From Mesobaculum littorinae (GTDB taxonomy: Bacteria; Pseudomonadota; Alphaproteobacteria; Rhodobacterales; Rhodobacteraceae), in assembly GCF_004011175.1 (NCBI RefSeq), contig NZ_RQXX01000006.1, positions 1 through 64,000 on the forward strand: 64,000 nt of DNA. Direction: 5' to 3'. The notes below the pieces were generated by a model, which saw only the letters and a list, made by a program, of their open reading frames with translations, searched no databases and was not told the origin of the DNA. The position numbers were made by a program, and so were the translations under genes. Of this stretch, positions 1-9,087 are shown one piece after another (the stretch's first letter is position 1; each line of letters opens with the position of its first letter).

Positions 1-1
1 C

Positions 2-1918
2 GCCACCGGCGCGCCCGACATCGAAGTCACCTCGCCCGAGGGCGATGATGTTGCAGATGGCGGCACCGACGGCTTGGGTACAAGTTCCGCGGCGGGCCAA
101 CCCGCGAGCATAACCTACACCATCACCAACTCCGGTAGCGTTCCGCTGATGCTTGCCCCACCAAGTGTCGCGGGGAACGTGGCCAATGCCAGCAACGTCA
201 CCGTCGACAGCCTGGTTCTCGGCACGACCAACATCGCGCCAGCATCCTCGACGACGCTGACCGTCAGCTACACCCCGACGATGGCCGGAGATTACGGGTT
301 CGATCTGTCCTTGACCGATCCCGGAGGCACACAGATCATCCGCTTCAGCGCGTCTGGCCGTGCCGCTGGCAGCCCCGAGATCGCCGTTTCCTCTTCCGAG
401 GGCGGAGCGGTCGCGAATGGCGGGACCGACAGCTTTGGCTCGACGCCAGCCGCGGGCACGTCGGCGCGCGTAACCTACACCATCACCAACTCCGGCACCG
501 ACACGCTGTCCCTCTCGACGCCCACCGCGGCGAACGAAAGCAACGTCACCATCGACAGCCTGACCCTCGGGTCCACCGGCGTCGCGCCCTCGGAATCAAC
601 GACACTCGTGGTGACCTACACGCCGACCACGGCGGGCGCCTTCGGCTTTGATCTGTCGCTCGGCAACAACGACCCGGACGAAGGACCGTATGAAATCGCC
701 GCCTCGGGCACGGCAGCGGGGCGGCCGACGGTCGTGCTTTCGGGGGCGCCCGGGGAATTCGCTGGCACGGCCACGTTCCGCGTTACCGCCACCTTCAGCG
801 AAACCATGACCGGGTTCGATGCGTCGGACGTGGCGGTCAGGGGCGGCTCTGCCAAGCGCGTCGCAGGCACGGGCGCGGTCTACACGCTGACCATCGCCCC
901 AGACGGCAACGACCTCGTGTCGGTCTCGATCCCGGAGGGCGGCGCTATGGGCCGGTCGGGCCTGACCAACCTCGCCTCGAACGTCGTGACGGTGGAAAAC
1001 ATGACCGCCGAGATCACGCGGGCCGAAATCGCCGAGTTCATGGGCCAGCGCGCCAGTCTTCTGATCGCCAGCCAGCCGGACCTGCATCGGCTTGTCTTCG
1101 GGAAAAGCCGCGGCTCCTTCTCCGTGTCCACACGGGGCGACACGAGATCGCTGGATTTCCACACCGGGTCCGAGCGGCCGGTCTGGATGTCGCTGCAGGG
1201 TTCCTGGGCGACCGCCGATGGCGCGGAAAGCGACTATGTATTCGGCGCCGTTGGGGGGCACACCTGGCTTGATGACAACACCGCCCTGGGCGCGATGGTC
1301 GAGTTGGACAGCATCACCCGAGAGGATGACGACGTGCGGATCGAAGGCCAAGGGTGGCTGGCCGGCCCCTACCTGGCGTTCAAGCTGCCCGACCGCCCGC
1401 TGTACCTGCAGCACTACGTTCTCTACGGGCGGACCTACAACGAGATCTCGCCTTTCGGGACCTACACCGATGACTTCGAAACCGAGCGGTTCCTGGTGCA
1501 TGCCGAGCTGACGGGAGAGTACGAGCGCGAGCGCATGACGTGGTACCCCAGCCTCGCAGCCTCCTATACCTCTGACAGGCAGCTGGACTACACCGACAGC
1601 CTGGGCAACGACATCGACAGCCAGCGGATCGAGCTCGGTTCCCTCGCCCTGGGGCTCGATTTCGACCGTGCGCTTGGGCAGGGGATCACGCCGTGGTCCC
1701 TGGATGGCGGGGTTCAGGCGTCCTACACCTACAGCTACGGGGCGAACGGGTCGTCCACGACGCTTGAAACCTTCGAGGGCGCCCGCGCCCGGGTCGAGCT
1801 GGGCGTAACGCGCGCCACCGAGAACGCGAACCTGAGGCTCTCCGGCTTCTATGACGGCTTGGGCGCCTCGGACCTCGAATTCTTCGGTCTGGCATTCACC
1901 TACGACCTGGACTTCTGA
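2..1918 (+). CDS. Autotransporter, C-terminal part, with choice-of-anchor/ASH-like passenger repeats (5' partial)
   Basis: The frame is open from base 2, so the gene begins before the window. The 638 visible residues hold two related domains of about 115 residues (roughly 4-119 and 120-240), each starting PxIxV and containing the motif TYTITNSG and a YTPTxAG strand. This is the pattern of choice-of-anchor D / ASH-type Ig-like repeats. An Ig-like domain with the signature FSETMTGFDASDV follows (about 241-335), then a barrel-like region (about 375-638) rich in alternating aromatic strands and ending in YDLDF. A terminal Phe is typical of outer-membrane beta-barrels and BamA recognition. I infer a surface-exposed type V secreted adhesin-like protein. 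The number of repeats upstream is unknown. A strong hairpin follows the stop codon. Confidence 0.8.
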   Translation, partial: ATGAPDIEVTSPEGDDVADGGTDGLGTSSAAGQPASITYTITNSGSVPLMLAPPSVAGNVANASNVTVDSLVLGTTNIAPASSTTLTVSYTPTMAGDYGFDLSLTDPGGTQIIRFSASGRAAGSPEIAVSSSEGGAVANGGTDSFGSTPAAGTSARVTYTITNSGTDTLSLSTPTAANESNVTIDSLTLGSTGVAPSESTTLVVTYTPTTAGAFGFDLSLGNNDPDEGPYEIAASGTAAGRPTVVLSGAPGEFAGTATFRVTATFSETMTGFDASDVAVRGGSAKRVAGTGAVYTLTIAPDGNDLVSVSIPEGGAMGRSGLTNLASNVVTVENMTAEITRAEIAEFMGQRASLLIASQPDLHRLVFGKSRGSFSVSTRGDTRSLDFHTGSERPVWMSLQGSWATADGAESDYVFGAVGGHTWLDDNTALGAMVELDSITREDDDVRIEGQGWLAGPYLAFKLPDRPLYLQHYVLYGRTYNEISPFGTYTDDFETERFLVHAELTGEYERERMTWYPSLAASYTSDRQLDYTDSLGNDIDSQRIELGSLALGLDFDRALGQGITPWSLDGGVQASYTYSYGANGSSTTLETFEGARARVELGVTRATENANLRLSGFYDGLGASDLEFFGLAFTYDLDF

Positions 1919-1923
1919 GGCCT

Positions 1924-1955
1924 GAAGCCGCGCGGTCCAGGCACCGCGCGGCTTC
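1924..1955 (+). terminator. Hairpin terminator after the autotransporter
   Basis: A perfect 12-bp stem (GAAGCCGCGCGG / CCGCGCGGCTTC) with an 8-nt loop begins 5 nt after the stop codon. It is followed by AAATTCG rather than a real T run, so the terminator call rests mainly on stem strength and position. Confidence 0.6.
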
Positions 1956-2113
1956 AAATTCGAACAACCTAAAAGCGTGTATTGCGACAAGTAACTCACT
2001 TATATGTTGAAACTCCTTTCGGTTGACGCAAAGGTAGCGGGATAACGATCGTACGCTCCCACCGCCCAGCCGCGGGCCGCCATCCAGCGACCGCATTTCA
2101 ACAGGAGGCAACA

Positions 2114-2617
2114 GTGTCCGACCCTTTCCTTGCTGAAATCCGCATGTTCGGCTTTGATTTCGCGCCACGGGGCTGGGCGTTTCTCGACGGCACCATGCTG
2201 CCGATCGATCAGAACCAGTCCCTCTTTAAGCTTCTGGGGACCGCCTATGGTGGCGACGGACAGAACAACTTTGCCTTACCAGACCTCCGGGGCAGGACAC
2301 CGATGCATGTCGGAAACGGGCTCGCACGCGGCGAGAGAGCCGGGATCGAAAACGTCACCCTGACCACACCCGAGATTCCGGCCCATATCCACATGGCCTT
2401 TGCCTCGACCCAGACCGGCAATAAGAGCCAGCCGGAGGGAAACATTCTGGCTGCCGAGGCCGCGCCGGACATGGCCTATGGCACCTACGCCGACACGTCG
2501 CTGCAGGCCGGCACCGTGGGCCAAACCGGCTCGGGCATGGCACACTCCAACATGCAGCCCTTTCAGACGGTGAATTTCTGTATCGCGATCCAGGGCATTT
2601 TCCCGCCGCACGAATGA
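2114..2617 (+). CDS. Phage tail collar domain protein, MdpB type, copy 1
   Basis: This 167-residue protein has the compact layout of microcystin-dependent-protein (MdpB)/tail collar proteins. It starts with FLAEIRMFGFDFAPRGWAF, has the collar motif TAYGGDGQNNFALPDLRGR at about 50-68 and a GMAHSNMQPF segment near the C-terminus. The GTG start is supported by AGGAGG 6 nt upstream. It is the first of three tandem paralogues 11-18 bp apart, clearly one operon. No capsid, portal, terminase or lysis genes lie nearby, so a prophage is not supported. The role of such stand-alone proteins is unknown; a surface or extracellular appendage function is inference only. Confidence 0.88.
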   Translation: MSDPFLAEIRMFGFDFAPRGWAFLDGTMLPIDQNQSLFKLLGTAYGGDGQNNFALPDLRGRTPMHVGNGLARGERAGIENVTLTTPEIPAHIHMAFASTQTGNKSQPEGNILAAEAAPDMAYGTYADTSLQAGTVGQTGSGMAHSNMQPFQTVNFCIAIQGIFPPHE

Positions 2618-2635
2618 GAGATCGGAGGCACGTCC

Positions 2636-3154
2636 ATGTCGGAACCATTCATCGGAGAAATCCGAATGTTCGCAGGCAACTTCGCGCCCAAGGGCTGGGC
2701 CTTTTGCGAAGGCCAACTGCTTCCCGTATACACGTACCAGGCATTGTTTTCGCTGATCGGTACGACTTATGGCGGCGACGGCAGAAGCAGCTTCGGCCTT
2801 CCCGACATGCGGGGGCGCCTGCCTGTCGATCAGGGGTCAGGCCCCGCCCTTACCCAACGTACCATCGGTGAAAGATCGGGGTCGGAAACCGTGACGCTGG
2901 GCGTGGAAAATATCCCTCCGCACATCCACGCCTTCCGGGCAAGCACCTCGGACGCGACGCTGACCGAGCCACAGAATGCGCTGCCCGCCAAGGGCGTCGG
3001 GGTCCAGTTCTACCGCGAAGAGTCAGCTGACGTTCCGATGGCGGACTCGGCGATCGGCGTCGCGGGCGGCAATCACGCTCATTACAACATGATGCCTGCG
3101 CTTTGCGTGACCTTCATCATCTCGCTTATCGGGATCTATCCCAGCCGTTCGTAG
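2636..3154 (+). CDS. Phage tail collar domain protein, MdpB type, copy 2
   Basis: This 172-residue paralogue of its neighbours starts SEPFIGEIRMFAGNFAPKGW, contains TTYGGDGRSSFGLPDMRGR and ends with a conserved GGNHAHYNMMPAL block and an IGIYPSRS tail. The ATG has GGAGG 8 nt upstream. It lies 18 bp after copy 1 and 11 bp before copy 3. The middle region (about 95-140), rich in Ser, Thr, Ala and Glu, is where the three paralogues differ most, as expected if the variable segment contacts different partners. Confidence 0.88.
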   Translation: MSEPFIGEIRMFAGNFAPKGWAFCEGQLLPVYTYQALFSLIGTTYGGDGRSSFGLPDMRGRLPVDQGSGPALTQRTIGERSGSETVTLGVENIPPHIHAFRASTSDATLTEPQNALPAKGVGVQFYREESADVPMADSAIGVAGGNHAHYNMMPALCVTFIISLIGIYPSRS

Positions 3155-3165
3155 GAGGCGAAGCC

Positions 3166-3696
3166 ATGTCCGACCCATTTGTTGCCGAGATACGGATCTT
3201 CGCAGGCGATTATGCCCCCCGCGGCTGGGCCTTCTGTGACGGCCAGATCCTGCCGATCAGCGATAATATGACGCTGTTTTCGCTGATCGGCACGACCTAT
3301 GGCGGCGACGGCATGACCACGACCGCCCTGCCCGATCTGCGTGGTCGCGCGCCAATGCACCACGGGAAAGGTCCTGGCCTTTCCCAGCGCCAGCTGGGCG
3401 AGCAAAGCGGCACTCCCTCGGTGACGCTGACCGAAGCCGAGCTTCCGCAGCACAGGCACCCTATGCGCGCTACAGTGGACACGGGCAATGTGGCGGCCCC
3501 CGGCGTAACGACGTCCCTGGCGAACTCAGGCTTCGGCGATCGGCTGTATCAGAGCGACTCGTCGCAAGATCTGACAAACCTGAGTGTCCAGACAGTGTCT
3601 TCCACTGGTGGGGGCCAGCCACATGATAACATGCAGCCCTATCTCGCGATGAATTTCATCATCGCATTATACGGGATCTACCCTCCCCGCCCCTGA
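3166..3696 (+). CDS. Phage tail collar domain protein, MdpB type, copy 3
   Basis: The 176-residue product starts SDPFVAEIRIFAGDYAPRGW, has TTYGGDGMTTTALPDLRGR and ends QPHDNMQPYLAMNF then IYPPRP. A longer reading frame opens at 3103, but that start overlaps copy 2, whereas the ATG at 3166 has AGGAGG 7 nt upstream and aligns with the starts of copies 1 and 2. Third gene of the same operon. It has no signal peptide, so export, if any, would be non-classical. Confidence 0.88.
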   Translation: MSDPFVAEIRIFAGDYAPRGWAFCDGQILPISDNMTLFSLIGTTYGGDGMTTTALPDLRGRAPMHHGKGPGLSQRQLGEQSGTPSVTLTEAELPQHRHPMRATVDTGNVAAPGVTTSLANSGFGDRLYQSDSSQDLTNLSVQTVSSTGGGQPHDNMQPYLAMNFIIALYGIYPPRP

Positions 3697-3747
3697 CCGG
3701 CGACCGTCGTGACGCGCTCGCGATCTCCCGGTCATCAGGACCACTTG

Positions 3748-4281
3748 ATGAAAGACCACCCGATCCGTGGCGATGCCGACGCCCTCCCCGCCCTCGGCCA
3801 CGCGCGGCGGGCAGGAATCGTCTATCGCCCGATGACCGACGCGGACCTGCCCTTCCTTACCGCGCTTTACCGATCAACGCGCGAGGCCGAGCTGGCCCGC
3901 ACCCCGTGGGATGCGGCCGAAAAGCTGGCCTTCATCGAGATGCAGTTCCGGGCGCAGCACCTCCATTACCGGGCGCACTACCCCCAGGCTCTATGGCTGA
4001 TCGTCATGAAAGACGGCGACGCGATCGGCCGGCTCTACCTGGACCGTCAGGCCCGCGAACACCGGATCATCGACATCGCCCTGCTGCCGCAGCACCGCGG
4101 CGCGGGCATCGGCGGCGCCATCCTGCGCGACCTGATGGACGAGGCCGCAGCGGCCGCCAGACCGGTCACGATCCATGTGGAAACCATGAACCCGGCCATG
4201 ACGCTCTATCGTCGACTGGGCTTTGTCACCGTCGCGGACAAGGGCGTCTATCACCTTCTGCAATGGCCCGCGCCCGATTGA
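3748..4281 (+). CDS. GNAT family N-acetyltransferase
   Basis: A 177-residue GNAT-fold acyltransferase that presumably uses acetyl-CoA. It has the IVYRPMTDADLPFLTALYRS N-terminal strand/helix, a middle strand IIDIALLPQHRGAGIGGAIL whose QHRGAGIG is the acetyl-CoA pyrophosphate loop (motif A), and the C-terminal MTLYRRLGFVTV. An upstream in-frame GTG at 3709 exists, but the ATG at 3748 has AGGA 7 nt upstream and fits the family length. It follows the third tail-collar gene by 51 bp and may share its transcript. Acetylation of a tail-collar product or an associated factor is possible but unproven. Confidence 0.85.
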   Translation: MKDHPIRGDADALPALGHARRAGIVYRPMTDADLPFLTALYRSTREAELARTPWDAAEKLAFIEMQFRAQHLHYRAHYPQALWLIVMKDGDAIGRLYLDRQAREHRIIDIALLPQHRGAGIGGAILRDLMDEAAAAARPVTIHVETMNPAMTLYRRLGFVTVADKGVYHLLQWPAPD

Positions 4282-4305
4282 CGGGCTACTCAAAGGCCCC
4301 TTAGG

Positions 4306-4599
4306 TCAGGTAAAGACAGCCTCGTACTGGATCCCTGCCGCGGTCCGCGCCACTGGCACCAGGAACATGTCGTGCGCCCCGACCGTCCGATGCTCAACCC
4401 GATAAGTGGCCTGCGTCAGCCGCGGTTCGGGCGGCCCATGGAACAGCAGGCTGAAGCCCCCGCCCCTACGCAACCCCGAGCCGAGCGGCAGGACCTCGAT
4501 CAGCCTGGCCTCGAGCTCACCCCCCTCCCAGCCAACGGTGACGGGATCGCCCTCAAGCGACGCGAAATCATCCAATGTCAGGGTCTTCGGGTCGCCCAT
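4306..4599 (-). CDS. DUF6916-like protein
   Basis: A 97-residue protein, MGDPKTLTLDDFASLEG at the start, then a predicted beta-rich body (TVGWEGGELEARLIEVLP, FSLLFHGP, LTQATYRVEH) and an HDMFLVPVA ending. To my recollection this matches the small DUF6916 family, which often sits beside tail-collar genes; its function is unknown. The frame stays open to 4716, but the ATG at 4599 has GAGGGA 5 nt upstream and removes a low-complexity Arg-rich extension. It converges on the GNAT gene with 24 bp between the stops. Confidence 0.6.
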   Translation of the reverse strand: MGDPKTLTLDDFASLEGDPVTVGWEGGELEARLIEVLPLGSGLRRGGGFSLLFHGPPEPRLTQATYRVEHRTVGAHDMFLVPVARTAAGIQYEAVFT

Positions 4600-5036
4600 G
4601 CGGTCCCTCACTCTGGCCGGAGATAAAACGCACGGCGATTGATGGCCGTATTCGAGCCTATAGTTCCGCAGGTTACCAAGCGCCCCGGAACCATTCAATG
4701 AAAACCGGGGACGCATCCAGAGAGATTTGAATGACCGTGAGGGTCACGAGCTAACCCTCGCAGATGACGTTTGCCGCCCCAGGCGATAGACGACACGGGA
4801 CCTGTGATCGCCGGTCACGGCGGATTGCCGAGCTCGGCGGACCAAGCCGCCCCACGGGGGTGGCTGGCCTAGGGGTCGCAGGATCAGGCGTCTGATCAGC
4901 TTGATTTTCGTCCCGATCAGCTTTCTCAGACCTTGGCAACAGCGACGATGTTCGAAAACGGCCGCCATGCCGGCCTGCGCCGGCCGCGCCTGAGCTAGGG
5001 TCAGGACCGATATTGGGAAACTCGTTAAGGGTACAA
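4600..5036. other. Gene-free interval of 437 bp
   Basis: No supported gene lies between the DUF6916 start and the chemoreceptor stop. The interval contains the left copy of the direct repeat (4677-4704), flanked by complementary CCCCGG/CCGGGG hexamers (4683-4688 and 4705-4710). It presumably also holds the DUF6916 promoter. Short reading frames here lack ribosome sites and recognisable domains. Confidence 0.6.
4677..4704 (+). repeat. Left copy of 28-nt direct repeat (candidate attachment-like site)
   Basis: CAAGCGCCCC, four variable bases, then CCATTCAATGAAAA. It matches 9060-9087 at 24 of 28 positions; only the four central bases differ (GGAA here, AAGG there). The copies are 4.38 kb apart in the same orientation and bracket the chemoreceptor and the IS remnant. 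Confidence 0.6.
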
Positions 5037-7553
5037 TCAGAACTGTTGCCAGGCGTCAGAAGTCGCCGCCGCGCCGGCGGATGCCGCCTTTTGCATCGTG
5101 GGGTGAGGCGTTCCGAGCTCAGATTGCTTCCGCGACTGCTTCAGCGACACGACCTTTCCGCCCTCTCCGCCTTTGAAGTGGGAAACCGTTCCGGTCAGAG
5201 TTTGCGCCTCGTCACGCATCGCCTGTGACGCCGCTGTCGTTTCCTCGAACATCGCAGCGTTCTGCTGGGTCGAGCGGTCCAGGTCGCTCATCGCGGTGTT
5301 GATTTCGGCGATGCCGCTCGATTGCTGCTTGGTTGCGTCGGCGATGTCATTCACTCGCTCCCCGACCGCATTGATGGCGGTCAGGATCCGCTCGAGAGCA
5401 TCCCGGCTTTTGTTCACCGAGGCCGATCCGGCTTCGACCTGGCGTTGGCTTCCGGAGACGATTGCGTTGATCTCGCGGGCAGCTTCCGATGATCGCTGAG
5501 CAAGGCCGCGCACTTCCGACGCGACGACGGCGAACCCGCGGCCTGCGTCGCCGGCGCGCGCGGCCTCCACCCCAGCGTTCAGCGCCAAGAGATTGGTCTG
5601 GAAGGCAATGTCGTCGATGACATCGATGATCCTTGAGATCTGCTTGGCCGAGTCTTCGATGCCCTTCATCGCCTCTACGGTTTCGCCGGCGATCTCAAAA
5701 CTCTCGGCGGCCTCGGAACGAGCGTCGGAGGCAGCTTTCTGTACGGTCTGTGCGCCATCGGCGGTCGACTTGACCGAGGCTGACAGTTCCTCCAATGCCG
5801 CGGCGGTTTCCTCCAATGATGCGGCCGATTGCTCTGTCCGGCGCGCGATATCGCCCATCGCGTCGGCGATCTCGTTGGAAGAGGCGTCGATCGTTCCGCT
5901 GCTGCTGATGATCTGCAACACGATCGCGGCCAATTTCTCCGTTGTCACGTTCAACTGCGCTGCGATCTTCGCGAAGACGCCGCGGTGAGTGTTGGACACG
6001 CGACCTGAAAGGTCACCGTCTGCGAGTTTGTCGAGCACCGCCGCGATGCCGGCAAGACCCTCCTCAGTCGCGCTGCCGATGTCATTGATGCCCTGGCAAA
6101 GTTCGGCAAGGACACCATCCTTGTCGTCGGTTCTCAGGCGCTGGCTGAAATCACCATTGGCGCAAGATGCCACGACAGCCGCGATTTCCTGCGCAATTTT
6201 CTGTTCTCGCGCTCGCTGTGCTTCTATCTGCCGACGCTCGCTCTCCGCCTCTTCGTCAGCGGCCCGTTGCGCGGCCAGCTCCGCCTGGCGTTGACGTTCC
6301 TGTTCTGCCTTTTCCCGTGCGCGGGCTTCGGCCTCCCGGGACTGGGCCGTGATGATCGACTGCCTGAATTGGTCGAGCGCCCCGGCAATCTGCCCCAGTT
6401 CGTTTCCTTTCGACTTCGGCAGAGCCACGTCCAGGTCACCGGCTGCCATTGCGGTGGCTGCGCCCGTGACGTCAGTCATGTCGCTGCGGATGGTCCGGGC
6501 AATCAGTATGGCCATTCCAAGGCTGAGACCGATAACCGCGATCAGGCCGAGCACGCTGAGAGCGACGACGACACGCGCCGCAAAGGTTCGCTTGTCCAGA
6601 AGAGTGAGGAGATCACGCGCGAAGGCGTCCTCCAGATCTTTCAGCAGATCGATCTTCTGTGTTTGCGCGGTAAAGAAGCTGTCGCCGGACACGCCTTGCA
6701 AATCGCCCCCGGGGCCCGCATCAAATGCGATGTCACGCATGCGCTGGACGTTCTTCGCCGCCTCTGAGTTCATGATTGTTTCAAAGTCTTGAGCCGCCTC
6801 AACCGGGGCATCGGCAAGGAAAAACGAGTAGTAGGCCTCTTGCGAACTGATCAGTTCCTTCAGGCGCAGCAGCGTGGCGAGCGTGAACTCGCCCGTGCTG
6901 AAGGCGCTGGATCCGATCGCGCGCTCTATGCCGGCGAGGTCTTTTCCGCTTAGAAAGCTCGCGAATGCGTCAATGGATGAGATTACCGCGCTATCGTCGC
7001 TCAAGCGACCGAACTGAAGGATCGCCCCGATGATCCGGTTGTTCAGGCCGGTGTAAAAGGCGACGGCTTCGGCGGGGCTTATTTCGAGCCGGTCGACCTG
7101 GGCACGGACCTCCCCGAGGCGGGCCAGTTCCGTCGCGACGCCCTCAAGCGCGCGAGCGACCTCTGCATGTGCCTCGCCACCCGAGATCCGTTCGAGATAA
7201 GCAGACAAATCGGAGACCACCAAGCCCCTCCGTGTCTCGGTTACCTTTCGCTGTTCTCTCAACTCCGCGCCGTAGCTCTCACCGGACGTGGTCAGATAGA
7301 CTGCGGTAGCTCCGCGCTCCTTCTGCTGTTCGTGGACGAGGCTGGACATCAAGGTCGCCAGCTCCGTGGCATCGGATATTTCGCTATATACGAGCGCCTC
7401 TTTCACCTTGGGAACTACGATCCAGACCGACAGCGCAAGGAGTCCGACCAGAGGAACGGCAGCGACGTACTTCATCGCTGCACCGATCGAGCTTTCGCGG
7501 ACAAAGTTGAGAGCCATGGGCACAAGATCCAAAAGAGGTAGCGTTGCAACCAT
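5037..7553 (-). CDS. Methyl-accepting chemotaxis protein with NIT-type sensor domain
   Basis: An 838-residue transmembrane chemoreceptor. TM1 lies at about 29-48. The periplasmic region starts [20 protein letters not shown], the signature of the nitrate/nitrite-sensing NIT domain. TM2 is at about 325-350, followed by HAMP segments and a signalling domain with the conserved tip [20 protein letters not shown]. The C-terminal residues WQQF resemble the aromatic pentapeptide that tethers CheR/CheB. It should signal to CheA/CheW, which are not in the window. The annotated start has AGGA close upstream; Met13 (7517) is an alternative. Spot-checked lines are about 57-62 % GC, lower than the core genes to the right. 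It lies inside the direct-repeat-bounded segment. Confidence 0.92.
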   Translation of the reverse strand: MVATLPLLDLVPMALNFVRESSIGAAMKYVAAVPLVGLLALSVWIVVPKVKEALVYSEISDATELATLMSSLVHEQQKERGATAVYLTTSGESYGAELREQRKVTETRRGLVVSDLSAYLERISGGEAHAEVARALEGVATELARLGEVRAQVDRLEISPAEAVAFYTGLNNRIIGAILQFGRLSDDSAVISSIDAFASFLSGKDLAGIERAIGSSAFSTGEFTLATLLRLKELISSQEAYYSFFLADAPVEAAQDFETIMNSEAAKNVQRMRDIAFDAGPGGDLQGVSGDSFFTAQTQKIDLLKDLEDAFARDLLTLLDKRTFAARVVVALSVLGLIAVIGLSLGMAILIARTIRSDMTDVTGAATAMAAGDLDVALPKSKGNELGQIAGALDQFRQSIITAQSREAEARAREKAEQERQRQAELAAQRAADEEAESERRQIEAQRAREQKIAQEIAAVVASCANGDFSQRLRTDDKDGVLAELCQGINDIGSATEEGLAGIAAVLDKLADGDLSGRVSNTHRGVFAKIAAQLNVTTEKLAAIVLQIISSSGTIDASSNEIADAMGDIARRTEQSAASLEETAAALEELSASVKSTADGAQTVQKAASDARSEAAESFEIAGETVEAMKGIEDSAKQISRIIDVIDDIAFQTNLLALNAGVEAARAGDAGRGFAVVASEVRGLAQRSSEAAREINAIVSGSQRQVEAGSASVNKSRDALERILTAINAVGERVNDIADATKQQSSGIAEINTAMSDLDRSTQQNAAMFEETTAASQAMRDEAQTLTGTVSHFKGGEGGKVVSLKQSRKQSELGTPHPTMQKAASAGAAATSDAWQQF

Positions 7554-7766
7554 GAGTCCTAGTGGCGGGGAATTACCCTTTCCTGAACGGGCATCGGCCT
7601 CTCAGGGACGGGACCCCGGCACAGGCGGATAGCGCAGCCACATCGGGTTAGCTCACGGTGTCGTCCCGGGCGCCCCGCCCATCACTTGGCAAGGATCGTA
7701 TTCTTGTCGGGCCTTGGGCCACGCACTTGCCCCTAGACCCCGAAAGCACCGATTGGCCGGACCTGT

Positions 7767-8969
7767 TGACCTGCTCCCTTTGGAGTCCACATTTTATAGT
7801 ACGCTCTGTTCAGGGTTTGGCCCCCTGTTGACTGTTGGTGTTACTCCCACGGGGTGAGCCCGTCGAGGCTCGTGTGGGGGCGGTGATGGTTGTAGTCGTT
7901 GCGCCAGTCGGCGCTCAACTCCCTGGCGTAGCGCAGGTTGGCGAACAGGTGCTCATTGAGGCATTCGTCACGCAGGCGGCCATTGAAGCTCTCGACGAAG
8001 CCGTGTCTCACATCGGCTTTCCAGGCGCGATGCAGTGCCACTCGACCTGCCGATCTTCCTGCCATCTCAGAATGGCATTCGATGTCAGCTCCATCCCATT
8101 GTCGCTGACAACCATGCATGGATAACCGCGCACCCGAGCGATGCTGTCGAGTTCACGGCCAATGCGCTGCCCCGACAGCGAGGTGTCCACGACCGCGGCC
8201 AGGCATTCCCGGCTGTAGTCGTCGATGACGCACATCACACGGAACCGGCGCCCATCCGACAGGCTGTCTTAGACGAAGTCCAGGGACCATCGCAGGTCCG
8301 GCCCCTGAGGGATCGCCATCTGCGCCCTCGTTCCGATCGCGCGCTTGCGACTGCCATGCTTGCGCACTGTCAGACCTTCTTCACGGTAGATCCGGTAGAT
8401 CTTCTTCCAGTTCACCTTCCAGCCTTCGCGGCCCGGCAGGAGGTGCAGCCGCCGATAGCCAAAGCGCCGACCTGCACTGGAAAGCGCCTTGCGCCCTTCT
8501 CGCCGCTAGGTATCCGCAGGACTGGCTGAACCACGTCGATACACACGCGGATCGATCCCAGCCAGGGCACAGGCCCGTCGCCGGTTGTAACTTCTCTCGG
8601 TCATGGGCCAGTCCACGGCTTTCCGCCTTGCACCGGGCTTCAGAAGTTTTAACCAGCATCTCCTTCAGCGTGGCCACATTCAGCATATGCTCCGCGAGCA
8701 TCTTCTTCAGCTTCGCGTTCTCGGCTTCGAGCGCCTTCAATCGTTTGACTTCCGACACCTCCATGCCGCCACACTTAGAGCGCCACTTGTAGAACGTGCC
8801 ATCGCTGACGCCGTGCTTCCGACAGAGCTCCTTGGCGCCTATTCCGGCTTGGTGCTCCTTCGGGATGCCAATGATCTGCTCTTCGCTGACCGGCTTTTCC
8901 GCATCGTCTGTCTCCTCGTTTGAGGAACAGGCTAATGTCAAAACGCGGACATTTCAGGGGAGCAGGTCA
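7767..8969 (-). mobile_element. Degenerate IS3-family insertion sequence, about 1.2 kb
   Basis: The ends are perfect 12-bp inverted repeats, TGACCTGCTCCC at 7767-7778 and its complement at 8958-8969, with weaker matching continuing to about 45 bp. Between them lie the remains of orfA and orfB on the minus strand. The size and TGACCTGCTCCC ends fit the IS407 branch of IS3. No 3-4 bp target duplication is evident (flanks TGT and CAT), so the element is old or one flank was rearranged. Confidence 0.85.
7841..8941 (-). pseudogene. IS3-family transposase OrfA/OrfB, inactivated
   Basis: The 5' part encodes OrfA: an HTH region with SEEQIIGIPKEHQAG and ELCRKHGVSDGTFYKWRSK, then a leucine-zipper-like KRLKALEAENAKLKKMLAEH. 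OrfB follows as fragments. The DDE core is recognisable as MCVIDDYSRECLA and VVSDNGMELTS at 8008-8238, and as GFVESFNGRLRDECLNEHLF, NHHRPHTSLDGLTPWE in another frame at 7841-8010. An in-frame TAA interrupts the sequence near 8270, in the stretch normally reading SLDFV-D, and a frameshift lies near 8010. Transposition from this copy is therefore unlikely. Confidence 0.88.
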
Positions 8970-9029
8970 CATCGTCATACCACGGAACGAACAGAACCGA
9001 GCGCAATCGAAGTGAAACGAACGCAAATA

Positions 9030-9057
9030 AGCGTATAAGTCCATGGACTTATACGCT
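9030..9057. repeat. Perfect 28-bp palindrome
   Basis: The half-site AGCGTATAAGTCCA is followed directly by its exact complement, centred on CCATGG at 9041-9046. It lies between the IS remnant and the right direct repeat, downstream of the tRNA-Ser 3' end. It is AT-rich at the arms with no spacer, so it resembles a dimeric protein-binding or recombination site more than a transcription terminator. Confidence 0.7.
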
Positions 9058-9059
9058 AG

Positions 9060-9087
9060 CAAGCGCCCCAAGGCCATTCAATGAAAA
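9060..9087 (+). repeat. Right copy of 28-nt direct repeat beside tRNA-Ser
   Basis: CAAGCGCCCC, AAGG, then CCATTCAATGAAAA; partner of 4677-4704. It starts 2 nt after the 28-bp palindrome and ends 7 nt before the encoded CCA of tRNA-Ser. The location next to a tRNA 3' end is typical of integration sites, although the repeat does not include tRNA sequence. Confidence 0.6.

Noticed and set aside
2114-3696. Prophage remnant suggested by tail-collar genes
   Set aside because: No capsid, portal, terminase, integrase or lysis genes are present; the three genes form a stand-alone operon.
4677-4710. Simple terminator explanation for the left direct repeat
   Set aside because: CCCCGG/CCGGGG arms flank it, but the loop is 16 nt, there is no T run, and no gene ends there; the right copy lacks these arms.
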